This document shows positions 38,001 to 49,024 of a stretch of DNA of 64,000 nt, in pieces. The stretch's first letter is position 1, and each line of letters begins with the position of its first letter. Source of the DNA: Casuarina equisetifolia (lineage: Eukaryota > Streptophyta > Magnoliopsida > Fagales > Casuarinaceae); NCBI GenBank assembly GCA_028551475.1, contig CM052362.1, forward strand, positions 15,926,521 through 15,990,520, given 5' to 3'. A program made the translations under genes and the position numbers. The notes under the pieces were generated by a model that saw nothing but the letters and a program-made list of their open reading frames with translations, did no database searches and had not been told where the DNA came from.

Positions 38001-38300
38001 AGGCCTATGAGTCTAGTTTATCGAACCCGCATGCAATTATTAGGCTTCTGAGCCCAGTTTGTCGTGCTTCAGAGCCCAATTTGTCAGACCTGTTGGCCCC
38101 GTTTGTCGGGCCTACAAGTTTTATTCATATCCAACTTGTGTGCCTAAAAATCATGGCCAATTAGAGACTAAAAATTATGAGGACTCTAAGCCCACCCAAA
38201 TCAAGCCTTAAGCTTGTAAACCAAATTGGCCTTTGTCAGCTTAGAAGGGACGGTTAAAAATAGGCCTATGGATTTCGATGTCAGGCCCATTGAATCTTTA
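35060..38300. other. Unclassified spacer with short degenerate repeats
   Basis: Several open frames of 70-130 codons occur at 35100-36500 on both strands, but none shows a domain, and they overlap each other as noise does. From 38010 to 38120 a degenerate unit of the form GAGCCCAGTTTGTCGGGCCT occurs about four times at irregular spacing of 25-40 bases. The composition and the repeated unit suggest old retrotransposon LTR sequence, which I cannot classify. Confidence 0.4.
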
Positions 38301-38399
38301 GCCCATTACACTTGTTTTATTTTATGTTCTCCTTTGTCAATATGTGTAGACAAGTCTACATATTTTCATGTTGTGTAAAATTCTTTATAATATTTCTAT

Positions 38400-38804
38400 T
38401 AAACCCTATGTTTTTTTCTTCCCTACAATTAAGGAACTTTGTGTTGGATTTTGGAATAAAACATGTGAAAGGGTAGATGTGCTTTATCTACTTATAAGTG
38501 ATGGCTAATTTGTAATAGGCCATTTTAAGTTTTTTTTTTTTTCATGTTTTGCTATTGTTCCTTTAAGAGTCACCTAAGATGGGGAGGAGAACAACTTCGT
38601 GAGTTTAAAGAATTGTGAGAGTTGATTGATACAAATCCATCTTATTTTTTTTCTCAATTCTATGTGATATTGGAATCATAGAGATAATCTTGAATCACAT
38701 CAATCTCCCTCATCATCCTTTGGTATTTATTGTTTCTTATGATATATTTTTCTTGGTTTGGTGTTTCTAATTTGATTTCTCAGTAAAATGGCATCAAAGT
38801 GGGG
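38400..38804 (+). mobile_element. Copia-type LTR end with primer-binding site, plus strand
   Basis: TGGCATCAAAGTGGGG at 38789-38804 matches the initiator-Met primer-binding site used by plant LTR retrotransposons at most positions. Just before it, TTTCTCA ends at 38782 like an LTR end. The left LTR boundary is not visible, so the start is a guess. Sequence resembling a copia gag start reappears near 40245-40330 (DFNGNNYE), beyond a LINE tail, so the element may have been split. It is broken and old. Confidence 0.4.
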
Positions 38805-38944
38805 TTTGTTAATCTACAATTGAAGCATTAAAGTTTTAGCAAGTTCTAGTTTTCAAAAGCATTTTTTAGTACACCTTAGTGCGAGACTTCCATCCATGAT
38901 AAAAAGTTCTAGGTTACAAGTTTTGCAAATTCCTATTTTTCATC

Positions 38945-39712
38945 CTTTACCCTTTATGGGTTGGATGGTATGATGGAAGCTTCCTTCTCCAAGCTCGTTG
39001 AAGCCAAATATAATGGTTCTTGTATTGATGGGGTGTGTTTAGAGGGAAAAATGATCCATGATCCTAATGGTAGTGTGCTCCTTGCATATGCGGTCAATTT
39101 GGGAAATAGTGATAGTGCCATGATGGAGTTCTTTCTATCATTAGAAGGCTTAAACTTTGTTAATAGAGAAAAATAATTTTATTACATATTGAAGTTGACT
39201 TTCAGTTTACAAGGTCCTAAAGGAGAATTTTCTAATCTTTGAAAGTTAGCATATGCAATTTGCCAATATTTCATAAATATTCTCCAAATGCTTAGCTTTC
39301 ACACACTTTTTGAGAATGTAATTTTTGGCTAATGGTTTGGTAAATTATAGGTATTGCGTTCTAGGGTTGCAAGTATTTTTTATTTTAGATTCTTCACCAA
39401 GATATATAGACAAATTTCATGGAAAGATCAATTAGGTCTAGAACATTACAAATTTCCTTGAATAGTCATTTTACTTTTCTTTAAGTAATAGCTCTTATGT
39501 GTAATGTTTTATTTTCCATAATGGGCTATGTGCATGTGCTAGCCTCTAATGCTTTGTATTTTGAGATGTATTGCACCGTTTTACAAGTTTAAGTTTTGAG
39601 GAATTAGGTTCCATGCCTTGCCCCACGTGTCTTTTAAAAGTGAAATTTTTTTGACCTACTTACATTATCAATATAAATGACTAGGTTCCATCCTTTTTTA
39701 ATTAAAAAAAAA
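38945..39712 (+). mobile_element. LINE 3' fragment, plus strand
   Basis: Codes for the RNase H end of a plant LINE: DPNGSVLLAYAVNLGN with EFFLSLEGLNFVNRE near 39060-39170, and ISWKDQLGLEHYK near 39415-39460, almost the same as the end of the LINE at 30409-32213. The 3' sequence (ATTATCAATATAAATGA near 39665) is also shared, and an A run at about 39703-39711 marks the tail. It is heavily 5'-truncated and its frame is broken by stops and shifts. Confidence 0.7.
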
Positions 39713-40654
39713 GTGTTACTATTTGAAGGCTAGTTCATTCTAGAATAAAAATCCATTTAGATATTTTTTTAAGCATGTTAAAGGTTATGAGGATTTTGGA
39801 ATTATGTTTGACAATTATTTTGTGAAAGGTACACATCGGTTCATGTGGCCAAGAGGTGTTGCGATGAGCTCAGTTGTTTGCAATCTAGTTTTATTTTTTG
39901 TAACCTATGCTTTGTCTTTCTTGTGGCAATCGGCTTGGTATACTTAAGCAATTTTTTTTTGCCTTTTTTACAAAAATTGGTGTTAGCAATTGCATGCATG
40001 TCATTTGTTTCCTTTCTTGTTTATATGTAGTCGGAAGACATGAATCATCTTCCTTGTTTACTACTTGGTTGTTTCTATCTTTTACTTCCTCTATTTTTGT
40101 TCATCATTTGTCTTGTATAGAAAGTTTATTTCAACAAAAGCTAACAGTGATATTAGAGCTTGATATGGTTTTTTTATTGATTGAACTTTTCATAAAATTT
40201 CATGGTTGTATCACCTTTTGGTTGCTCATCCTCATCATCTACTCCTCTGTTTCCAATTCTCAGCTTCCTTTATTGATTTTAATGGTAACAATTATGAAGA
40301 AACAATTTCACAATGTTTGATATCAACTGATACCCTCGAACTATTAAAAACCAACAAATGTTTTATGAAGCATTAAAATGATCACGTTTTAGGTTTAATG
40401 GACATCTTACTTAAGATTTGACAGAATAAGCGATTCCTAGTCTTTTAGATTAGAAACAGAGAGCATAAACCTACTCGGCCATTGTTTCAAAAATTAATCT
40501 TGCTTTCTGGCTACCATTGAGTGGTCAATAAATTTTCTAATGGCCTTAGGATGATCACCAACTAATTTCTATGGCCACCATCTCTATTTGACAATTACAC
40601 CCTAACTGTCAACAATTCGACAACCCATCTAGTTATATGGCGACCATTTAGGTA
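39713..40654. other. Unassigned spacer, possible copia gag start
   Basis: No gene is supported. The open frame at 39907-40320 is hydrophobic noise from T-rich sequence. Around 40245-40330 a serine-rich stretch followed by an FNGNNYE-like reading on the plus strand resembles the beginning of a copia gag. It is too short to classify firmly. Confidence 0.35.
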
Positions 40655-41835
40655 TGTTAGGATTTCCTAATTTCCCCTATTTTTGTCATCTTTTGAAGTC
40701 TCTTAAGAACCACCTTGGGATAGCATAACGGGGTGAGGTGTCATGTGTTAAGATATTTTCTTTATTTTAATGCTAATGTCAAGCACGCCATCTGGGCAGG
40801 CTGTGTAGAAGGGATAACAAGCTATGTTGTGAAGCTAGCCTGGCTAATCCTAGTATAATGATGTAATGGGCAGAGGCATGCCCTATCTTGGTTTTGTGTA
40901 CTCCAACCCTTGCATAAGGAAGGGACACTTTTGTCGTATTTAAATGGGAATATGCACTTATGAAGAAGTAGACAAGCTAATATTTCCCAAACCGTGTGTA
41001 GGAGGTTAGGTTCCTCGAACAACCCAAATCTTTCTCTCTCTTATTGATCACCATAGGTCGATCAGGCAAGAGATACGTTGACTGCTTCCTAGGAGATCAG
41101 TCGGTTAATCACCTAATTTTACTTGTGGTGTTACATGATAGCGTAACAAACTAGTTCTGTTGTTAGGAAACACTAGTATGGGCGAGTCTTCCTCTGATCT
41201 AGCTGACATGGATCGACTTTTTTGTGAACTTAATGAGGCCATGCAACCATCCATGCAACAGATGTTTGCTGCACTAAATACTAAGATCAAAAGAGTTAGC
41301 AAGGGGTTGCACAATAGTTCTAACTCCACTAACAGTGGTGGAAGTAAGAGCTGACACAAGCAACCTAAGGGCCTTGTTGGTGAACAACCAAAGGCCAAAA
41401 TGAAGATTGAGTTCCTGATGTTTGACGGGGAGGTCAACCTAACAGAATGGATTTGCCTAATAGAGCACTATTTCGAGTTTCATACCACTATTGAAGTTGA
41501 CAAGGTTCGCTTGGCATCATGGAACTTGTTAGGCGAAGCTTAGATATGGTTTCATATGCTCCATGAACAGCGAGGCCGAGAGGAGGTGACATAGTCCCTT
41601 ATGGTGGAGGACCTTCTGGCTCGAAATGGTCCAAATGAGTTCATCGATTATTTTGGTGATCTTACTAAGTTGCGACAGAAGGGGACTGTGGACGAGTATA
41701 AAAAAGAATTTACCTATTTGGTCCTTCGATTTGAGTGCATGTTGGAAAAGCAACAAAAGCAACAGTTGAGTTGTTTCATTTCCAGATTGAAAGATGAAGT
41801 GTGCGGATTGCCAAGCCTACAACATTGTCCATTGT

Positions 41836-43220
41836 TGTTCGGTGAAAATCTAAATGCAAGTGAACATGTCAAACAAGTAATATAATGATAAGAAAGTGTA
41901 TTGTCCTACAAAGATTGTGAATACTAAGCTAATTAATTAATAATAATGAACTAATCCTAAAATTTATCTAGCTAATCAAAAGAAAGTTGATGATGAAATA
42001 AAATATAAAATTTCCAAAACAAGATTCAACACGAATTGAAATTAAATCCAAGTAAGAAAGATCAATATGAGAGACATGTTAGAGCATCCGATTTCACCAT
42101 AACTATTAGATATGAATTTCCACAGTTTATGCCTGCAAGAATGATAATACTTATATGATGGCGGAATTTCCTAATTTATTTACTATCCTATGTCTAGGTA
42201 TAGCAAACCCATTTAGTTAATTAATTCACTATATCTCTATATGTAAATTGAAACAAACCAAATGCATTAGGATTTGTGAACATTCCTGGTTTACAATAAA
42301 TCTTTCGATCATCTTATCACCAAAAGCCACACAAACAACATGGTATATGTCTATCCATGTTTAATTCATGGTTATATATTACAAGAAGCAACTGCATATT
42401 ATCTCCTGTCGGTTTCAAACATGCACATCAAATCATTCAAGTGATGGCCAATCACTTAAGAGCATTAAGCATAATAATATATAACTCACATAAATAAAAT
42501 ATCTTGTAAAACATAAAAACTTATAGGATTCACATCATCATAGTTAGGCTACATCTTCACTCTAACAAAAGAAGTTTAGAACATAATGAAATAATGAGGA
42601 AGAACAATAATAAGAAACAAAGAAGGCATCTTGAATCCAAGAACAAGAAGTCTGTCACCTTTTTTGTCTTCTCTTCAAGAAATCTTGAATTCTTGGCCTC
42701 TCTCTTGAGTTGTGCTCAATTTCCTCCTTGGTTTCAGCAGCACTTTCTTTTCTCTATCGTTTCTACTTCCCCCCTTTCCTTATGCAGTGTTCTTTCTTTA
42801 TATAAGGTTTGGGATCTAGAACTTTCTCCTTATCCTAATAGAATTGGGTTTTGGATTTCCAATATAATTGGATTTTAAACTTCTATTTTAATTAGGCTTT
42901 GGACTCCTAATAGAACTAGGTTTTCTAATTATTTTAAAAAAAATCAATAACAATAAAAATCTAATAACAATCATCCAAAGCCCAAGCCCAAGCCCAAGCC
43001 CAAGCCCATCTTGATTTCCTTCACCTTGATAATTTGACCATCTTTTGCCATATAATAAGTACTAGGTTCTCTATGCTTGTCTTTTTTCTTCATGCCTTCT
43101 TATGCTACATAAACAAGATAAATTTAAGTAAATAAAGAGAAATTCAAATATTTTCTCACAAGCATTAGATAATTTATTATTTAAATTAGGTAAAATAACT
43201 CTATAAAAATAGAGTTATCA
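41836..43220. mobile_element. Solo LTR, copy 2, nested in the gag region of the gypsy element
   Basis: A 1385-bp unit starting TGTTCGGTGAAAATC and ending AGAGTTATCA, alignable along its length with the solo LTR at 19062-20307 and in the same orientation. It divides the gag region of the surrounding gypsy element, so it is the younger insertion. The five bases on either side, ATTGT and GCTGC, are not identical but differ only by transitions, as expected of an old target duplication in methylated DNA. A CCCAAG repeat near its right end has about four units, against two in copy 1. Confidence 0.82.
42976..43008 (+). repeat. (CCCAAG)n hexanucleotide repeat
   Basis: About four and a half units of AGCCCA in tandem inside the solo LTR; the sister copy near 20085-20100 has only two. 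Confidence 0.85.
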
Positions 43221-46200
43221 GCTGCCATTGGCATGGCAAAAATCCATGAAGCCAAGCTCAGAAGCTACCGTCAGCCACCAGCAATATCACAGGGTCCTTT
43301 TCCTATAGTCAACTGAAGGATCCAACCACTCTAGAGTATGTCGTCTAGTTCTACAACAACTACTCCGAGTCTTTCTTGACCTATCAAAAAGCTCTATGTT
43401 GCAGAGATTGCAAAGCATAAAGCTAAAGGGTTGTGTTTTAACTTTGATGACTGCTTCAGCCTTAGCCATCGTTGCAAAAAGCTTTTCCTTTTGGAGGGAT
43501 TGACCCCAAAGGATGAAGAAGCAACAAAGAACATCCTTAACGAGCTGGAGACCAAGTTGGTGGTGGACGGTGAAGAACTACCCATCAGTTCACTTAATGC
43601 TATTTATGGAGTGCCAACTAAATGATGAAGGTTAATGGCAACATTGACTCAGCAAAGCAAAAGGTGTGGTTCCTTATGGACAACAGATCAACCTATAACT
43701 TTATCCATGTTCGAGTGGCAAAAAATTTGGGCATAGAACCTATGGATGCTAGTTCATTCCACATACGGGTGGCAAATGGTGACTTCATCACTAGCTCAGG
43801 AGCATGTGTTAGTTGAGAGGTAATTCTGCAAGGAAACAAGTTCAAGGTTGATTTCATTCTGTTTGCCATGCGAAGGGTTGATGTGATTTTAAGGGCGCAC
43901 TGGTTATATTCCTTGGGACCCATACTTTGGGATTTCCATAGCTTGACCATGAAGTTCACCCATGAAAGGCGTAAGGTGACCCTTACCGGTGTAGCTCATT
44001 TGGCCAAAAAGTTGATAGATGGAGAAGAAATGGCCAGAGAACTAAGGAACCTCGGCGTAGGAATTGTTTTACGAGTTATGTCTAGAGGTGAGCTGAAGGT
44101 TGATCAGGTAGAGGAAAACTTGGCTTGGAAGCGTTCACTACAAAAGGTGATAGAGGAACAAACAGACGTCTTTGCCAAGGCTCAGGGGTCACCACCCCAA
44201 CGCACTCATGAACATCAGATCTCTCTAAAAATGAGGGGTAAGCAGTGGTTGTGAGACCATATCGCTACCCTTATTACCAGAAGGCGGAGATTGAGAGCAT
44301 TGTCCATGAATTGTTGGAATATGGAGTTATTCAACGTAGTAATAATGTTTTATGTTCTCTAGTTATTTTAGTTTGAAAGAAAAACAGCTCTTAGCAAATG
44401 TGCATCGACTATAGGGCCCTGAACCAACAAACCATCAAGAACAGTTTTTTGATCCCTAACATAGACGAATTGCTGGATGAGTTACACAGAGCAACAATGT
44501 TTTCTAAACTAGATCTCTACTCGGGGTATCATCAAATTCGGGTGAAGGTTGCAGATGTGTACAAAACAACATTCTGAATGCACGAAGGGCACTTTGAATG
44601 GCTAGTGATGCCATACGGCTTGTCAAATGCTTTGCCCACCTTCCAGTCCCTCATGAATGAAGTTTTCAAATCCTTCCTTCGTAGGTTTGTCTTAGTCTTT
44701 TTCAACAATATTAATATTTAGTAAGACTCTAGAAGAACACTTATAGAATGTGTGAGAAGTCTTAACAATCTTACGAAGTCGACAACTGCTAGCTAAGCAG
44801 TCAAAATGCGAATTTGGGAAAGAATGCCTTGGTTTCTTGGGGCATGTTGTTGGAAAAGAAGGGGTTAGTGTGGAGTAAGATAAAATTTTGGCGATCTTAG
44901 GATGGCCTTAACCAACCACATTGAAGGCTCTTTGTGGCTTCCTCGAATTAACAGGATATTATTGATGCTTCGTTAGACATTATGGAGCCTTGGCCCGACC
45001 CCTAACCAACTTGCTAAAGAAAGGGGCATTTAATTGGAGTGAAGAAGTTGAAACGATGTTCTAGACGCTCAAATGAGTGATGACTCAAACCCTAGTGCTT
45101 AGCTTGCCAACGTTTTCTCAACCATTTTGCGTAGAGTGCAATGCTTCCAATATCAAGGTAGGCGACATGTTGTCCTAGAACCAAAGACCCATCGCCTTTT
45201 ATAGCAAGGCATTAAATAGACAGAGCATACTTTTATTGGCTTATGACCGGGAAATGATGGCTCTAATTCTTGCGGTTCAAAAATGACGTCATTATTTACT
45301 TGGAAAGGAATTTGTGGTGCACATGGACCAACAAACAATAAAGCACCTGTGGGACCAACGCATTAATACTCCTAACCTGCAGAGGTGGTTAGTGAAACTA
45401 ATTGGGTTTGATTTTTATATTAAGTACAGGCTTGGAAAAGAAAATGGAACGGCGGACACTCTTTCTCGGTGTTACGAAGGTACAAAGGTTGGGGCTGGCC
45501 AACCTCAATTTGAAGAAATGAAAACAAAAGGGACAAAGGTGGGAGAAGGTGCCGCCAATTCAGAGAAATGAGGCTCTAGCGTGGAAAAGTCAATTGGGGT
45601 TGAGGTGACAATTAATTGTTCACAATTGGATGACATAACACCGGTATGCAAAAAGGGCTTGCTATCAAGTTTAGAAAAGGCTCATGTGGAGAAAGTCAAG
45701 GGGCACCTAGCCTCTATTGGCAAGTTTAAAGAGGATGTTGTAGCAAAAGAATGTGGGACAATCTCTATTTCAGTACCTTTATGGGTGGAGCCAATCAAGG
45801 ATGAAATGTAGGAAAAGTTGGGGCACTTAGTAAGTTATGTGTAACAAGGAGAAGAGGTAGGGCTTTGGAAATATAAATAAGGTATTCTTTTCTTTAAGAA
45901 GAGAATCTTCCTATCCCAAGATTCCGAGCTAATCCTGGCCATTTTAAAGGAGTTCCATGGCAGCACACATGAGGGGTACTTCAAATCCAACAAGCGATTG
46001 CGATTGGTTTTCTACTAGAAGGGCATAGGAGATAGCTTATGGGAATTCATTAAATGTTGCCAAGTCTGCTAGGAGCAGAAGGCAAACAATCAATCTCCAG
46101 TAGGTATTCTTCAACCTCTGCCGATTCCCACTCACATCTGGACTAAGATTTCCATGGACTTCATGGACAGTCTTCCTTCATCTCAAGGTAAAAACTCCCT

Positions 46201-47697
46201 AATGGTGGTAGTTGACAGGTTATCCAAATATGCCCATTTCCTGCCACTAGTTCATCCTTATACTACTACTTCAGTCGCTTGTGTGTTCTTTAATGAAATC
46301 TTTAAACTCTATGGTCTTCCCTGAAGAATTGTATGCAATAGACGCTCAATTTTCACCAACACCTTTTGGGCAGAATTATTCCGGTTACAAGGCACAAGCT
46401 TTAACTACAGTACTACCTACCATCCTCAGTTAGATGGGTAAACTAAAGTTGCTAACAAGTCCATAGAAATGTAGCTTTGATGTTTTGTTGATGGAAAGCC
46501 TAAGGAATGGATGAAATTGTTGGCGTGGGTTGAGTTTTGTCATAATACTAGTATAAATAGCAGCACCGGCATGTCCCCGATTAAGGCAATGTATGGTCGA
46601 GCTCCTACGACTCTACTTCCATCTGTCCTAAGTACTACTGCTTTAGAACTCCTTGATGGTGAATTACGTCAACGAGATGAGATTATGAAAAATCTTTGGA
46701 ATCACTTAGCAACAACCCAACAATGCATGAAGTGTGCATATGACAAAAGGTATTGAGAAGTGGAATTTGTTGTCGAAGATGACATCTTGCTCAAGCTATA
46801 ACCCTATAGGCAAGTGTTTGTATCATTACACAAGATACTTAAGTTGTCCTCGCGCTTTTATAGGCCCTTTAAGGTAGTGGCACGGGTCAAAAAGGTCGCT
46901 TACCGCCTGCAATTTTAGAAGGGTCTCGCATTCACCTGGTATTTCATGTTTCCCAATTAAGGCAATACTTCAGCACTACCAAGGAAGTGCTGACTGAGCT
47001 TCCTAAGGGGTTAAACAAGGATGGGACTCCAACTGCAATACTTGAGGAAGTGTTGGACAAACGCAAGCAACATCAAGTTCCCAAGATCCTAGTCAAATGA
47101 CAAGGCTTGCCAAGGGAAGAAGCAACCTAGGAAAGTCTCCCTATGCTGCAACAACGTTTTCCTGAGTTAGACCTTGAGGATAAGTTCTAAGTCAAGAAGG
47201 GGCACCTATTATGATTTCCTTATTTCCCCCACTTTTGTCATTTTTAAAGTCTCTTAAGAACCACTTCGGGATAGCATAGTGGGGTGAGGTGTCATGTGTT
47301 AAGATGTTTTCTTTATTTTAATTCTAATGTCAGGCACGCCATCTAGGCAGGCCGTGTAGAAGGGATAACAGGCTATGTTGTGAAGCTAGCCTGTCTAATC
47401 CTAACGTAATGATATAGCGGGCAAAGGCATGCGTTGTCTTAGTTTCGTGTACTCCAACCCTTGCATAGGGAAGGGACACTTTTGTTGTATTTAAACGAGA
47501 ATATGCACTTATAAAGAAGTAAACAAGCTAATATTTCTCAAACCGTGTGTAGGAGGTTGGATTCCATGAACAACCCAAATCTTTCTCTCTTTTATTGATC
47601 ACCATAGGTTGATCAGGCAAGGGGTAGATCAACTGCTTCCTAGGAGATCAGTCGATTAATCGCCCAATTACTCGTGGTGTTACGCTGTCGCGTAACA

Positions 47698-48100
47698 AGG
47701 TGGTTGTCAGAACCTATTTTGCACGGCTGTCGCATTTGATTTTACGACAATGCGTAGTCGTGATCCAACTTGACACCTATTATATCCAAATCTATTTTAA
47801 TAATAACGGTGTAGCGAATTTTAAAAAAGCAATGTAGCTATGAAAAGTGTCACCAATCAATTGTTTGGTGAATCATGGAGATGCAGGAGCCTCGACATCC
47901 AACTAAAGATAGCCACCATGCTAACCACCAATCAACAAGTGTAGCGAAATGACAGAATTTGAAATGTAATAACCACGTTTCTGCGGGTTTTTGGATAATT
48001 AAATGGAAGTTTTATCTCATTTATCAAAAAAAGCATGACAAGTTTAGTTTCGGAGATGTCGGAAGTCTTTATCAAAGAAGGTATTTTGAGTCATCAAGGC
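47698..48100. other. Spacer between gypsy element and cyclophilin promoter
   Basis: No gene or further element seen; the right end is probably promoter of the cyclophilin gene. Confidence 0.4.
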
Positions 48101-48414
48101 GACCAGCGGCCGCCCGGATAAAGTTCTGCAATTGGATGATTCTATTCCCTACCAAATCCACACGTCATCTGACCGGAAGCGCCCCAGTTGTACGCATTGT
48201 CGTCTTGTGATCGCTGGTGGTCTTCGCAGAAGAGTCTCATGTGAGCCCCACCATTTTGAAAAACGAGGGCCCAGGAAGAGGCGGAGGACGAGTTCAAGAA
48301 GCCACTACTGTTGATTCTCATTCCAATCCAATTTTGCCAGGTTTAATTTTCCTTCTGAACATAGCTATATTCGTCAGCCATTGATGCAGAGAAGGTTCCG
48401 ACTCCATCAGCCAG

Positions 48415-48971
48415 AGGTACACCTCTATTCCTATTTTTTTAGGAATTATTTATTTTCAGTTGGTCAGAGATCCATGATGTTTCCCATGATTTCGTATTTG
48501 ATTTATAGCGCTAGATACGCCTTGAATTCCATTTTAATGAAATGGGATTCAGTATTCGTGTTTCCTGTTTGTTGGGGGTTTACTACTTCAGGCTGTTTGT
48601 GCTTATTTTCTCTGCAAATTCTCTTTTCGTGTTTGGTGTTATTAGCATAAGAAAGCCATGTTGGAAGGTAGAAACTTGACTTGAATTTTCTACTGTCGAA
48701 GGAAATATGGGCTAAGTTTAATTGTGTGAAGTATCTCTTCAATTATCTCCCATGTCTCTGAAGGAGGAACTAGATAGAGGTCTGCAATTAAGTATTTAAG
48801 CAAATTTATTAGATGCCAGTAGGGCTTATGCGCTATTTTTATTTTTTTGGCCCTTTTCAGTTCTGAATTTTCCTATTCTAACTCTCTAGATATGATGGAA
48901 TATGTGACCTTTTGTGTTTGTTGTACCATTATGCTTGACATGAGTGTTAAGCATCATTTAATAATTTACAG
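48415..48971 (+). other. Probable 5'-UTR intron of the cyclophilin gene
   Basis: A donor (CCAGAG/GTACAC, GT at 48417) and an acceptor (AATTTACAG ending at 48971) bracket a T-rich stretch upstream of the start codon at 49025. The GC-richer part before the donor would be the first, non-coding exon. Intron ends could shift by a base or two. Inferred from splice-site sequence and composition only. Confidence 0.45.
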
Positions 48972-49024
48972 GTTTTGCCTTTCTAAAAGAGTGTGCTTGT
49001 GAGCCATAGTCAAAGTTGCCCTGA

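Larger units (their letters stand above)
40655..47697 (+). mobile_element. Ty3/gypsy chromovirus fossil with both LTRs
   Basis: The two LTRs are 40655-41147 and 47207-47697 (493 and 491 bp), with ends TGTTAGG-like and GCGTAACA. Flanking five-base repeats are AGGTA (40650-40654) and AGGTG (47698-47702), a target duplication with one difference. Between them, in gypsy order on the plus strand, are gag (from about 41175), protease (about 43620-43900), reverse transcriptase (about 44390-44900, [14 protein letters not shown]), RNase H (about 45110-45480, ending LGKENGTADTLSRC), integrase (about 45930-46760, DFMDSLPSSQGKNSLMVVVD) and a chromodomain-like tail near 47020-47190. A polypurine tract (AAGAAGGGG) precedes the right LTR. 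Integrase before the tail and the chromodomain put it among chromoviruses, perhaps Reina-like. The LTRs differ at roughly one position in ten by eye, so the insertion is probably several million years old. It is broken in all domains, with a dozen or more interruptions, and holds a nested solo LTR. Confidence 0.9.

Noticed and set aside
39907-40320. 137-codon hydrophobic open frame
   Set aside because: The sequence is T-rich and any frame would look hydrophobic; it overlaps what may be a copia gag start.
47698-47702. Reading the gypsy flanks as a perfect target duplication
   Set aside because: The flanks are AGGTA and AGGTG; one base differs, so I call it near-perfect only.
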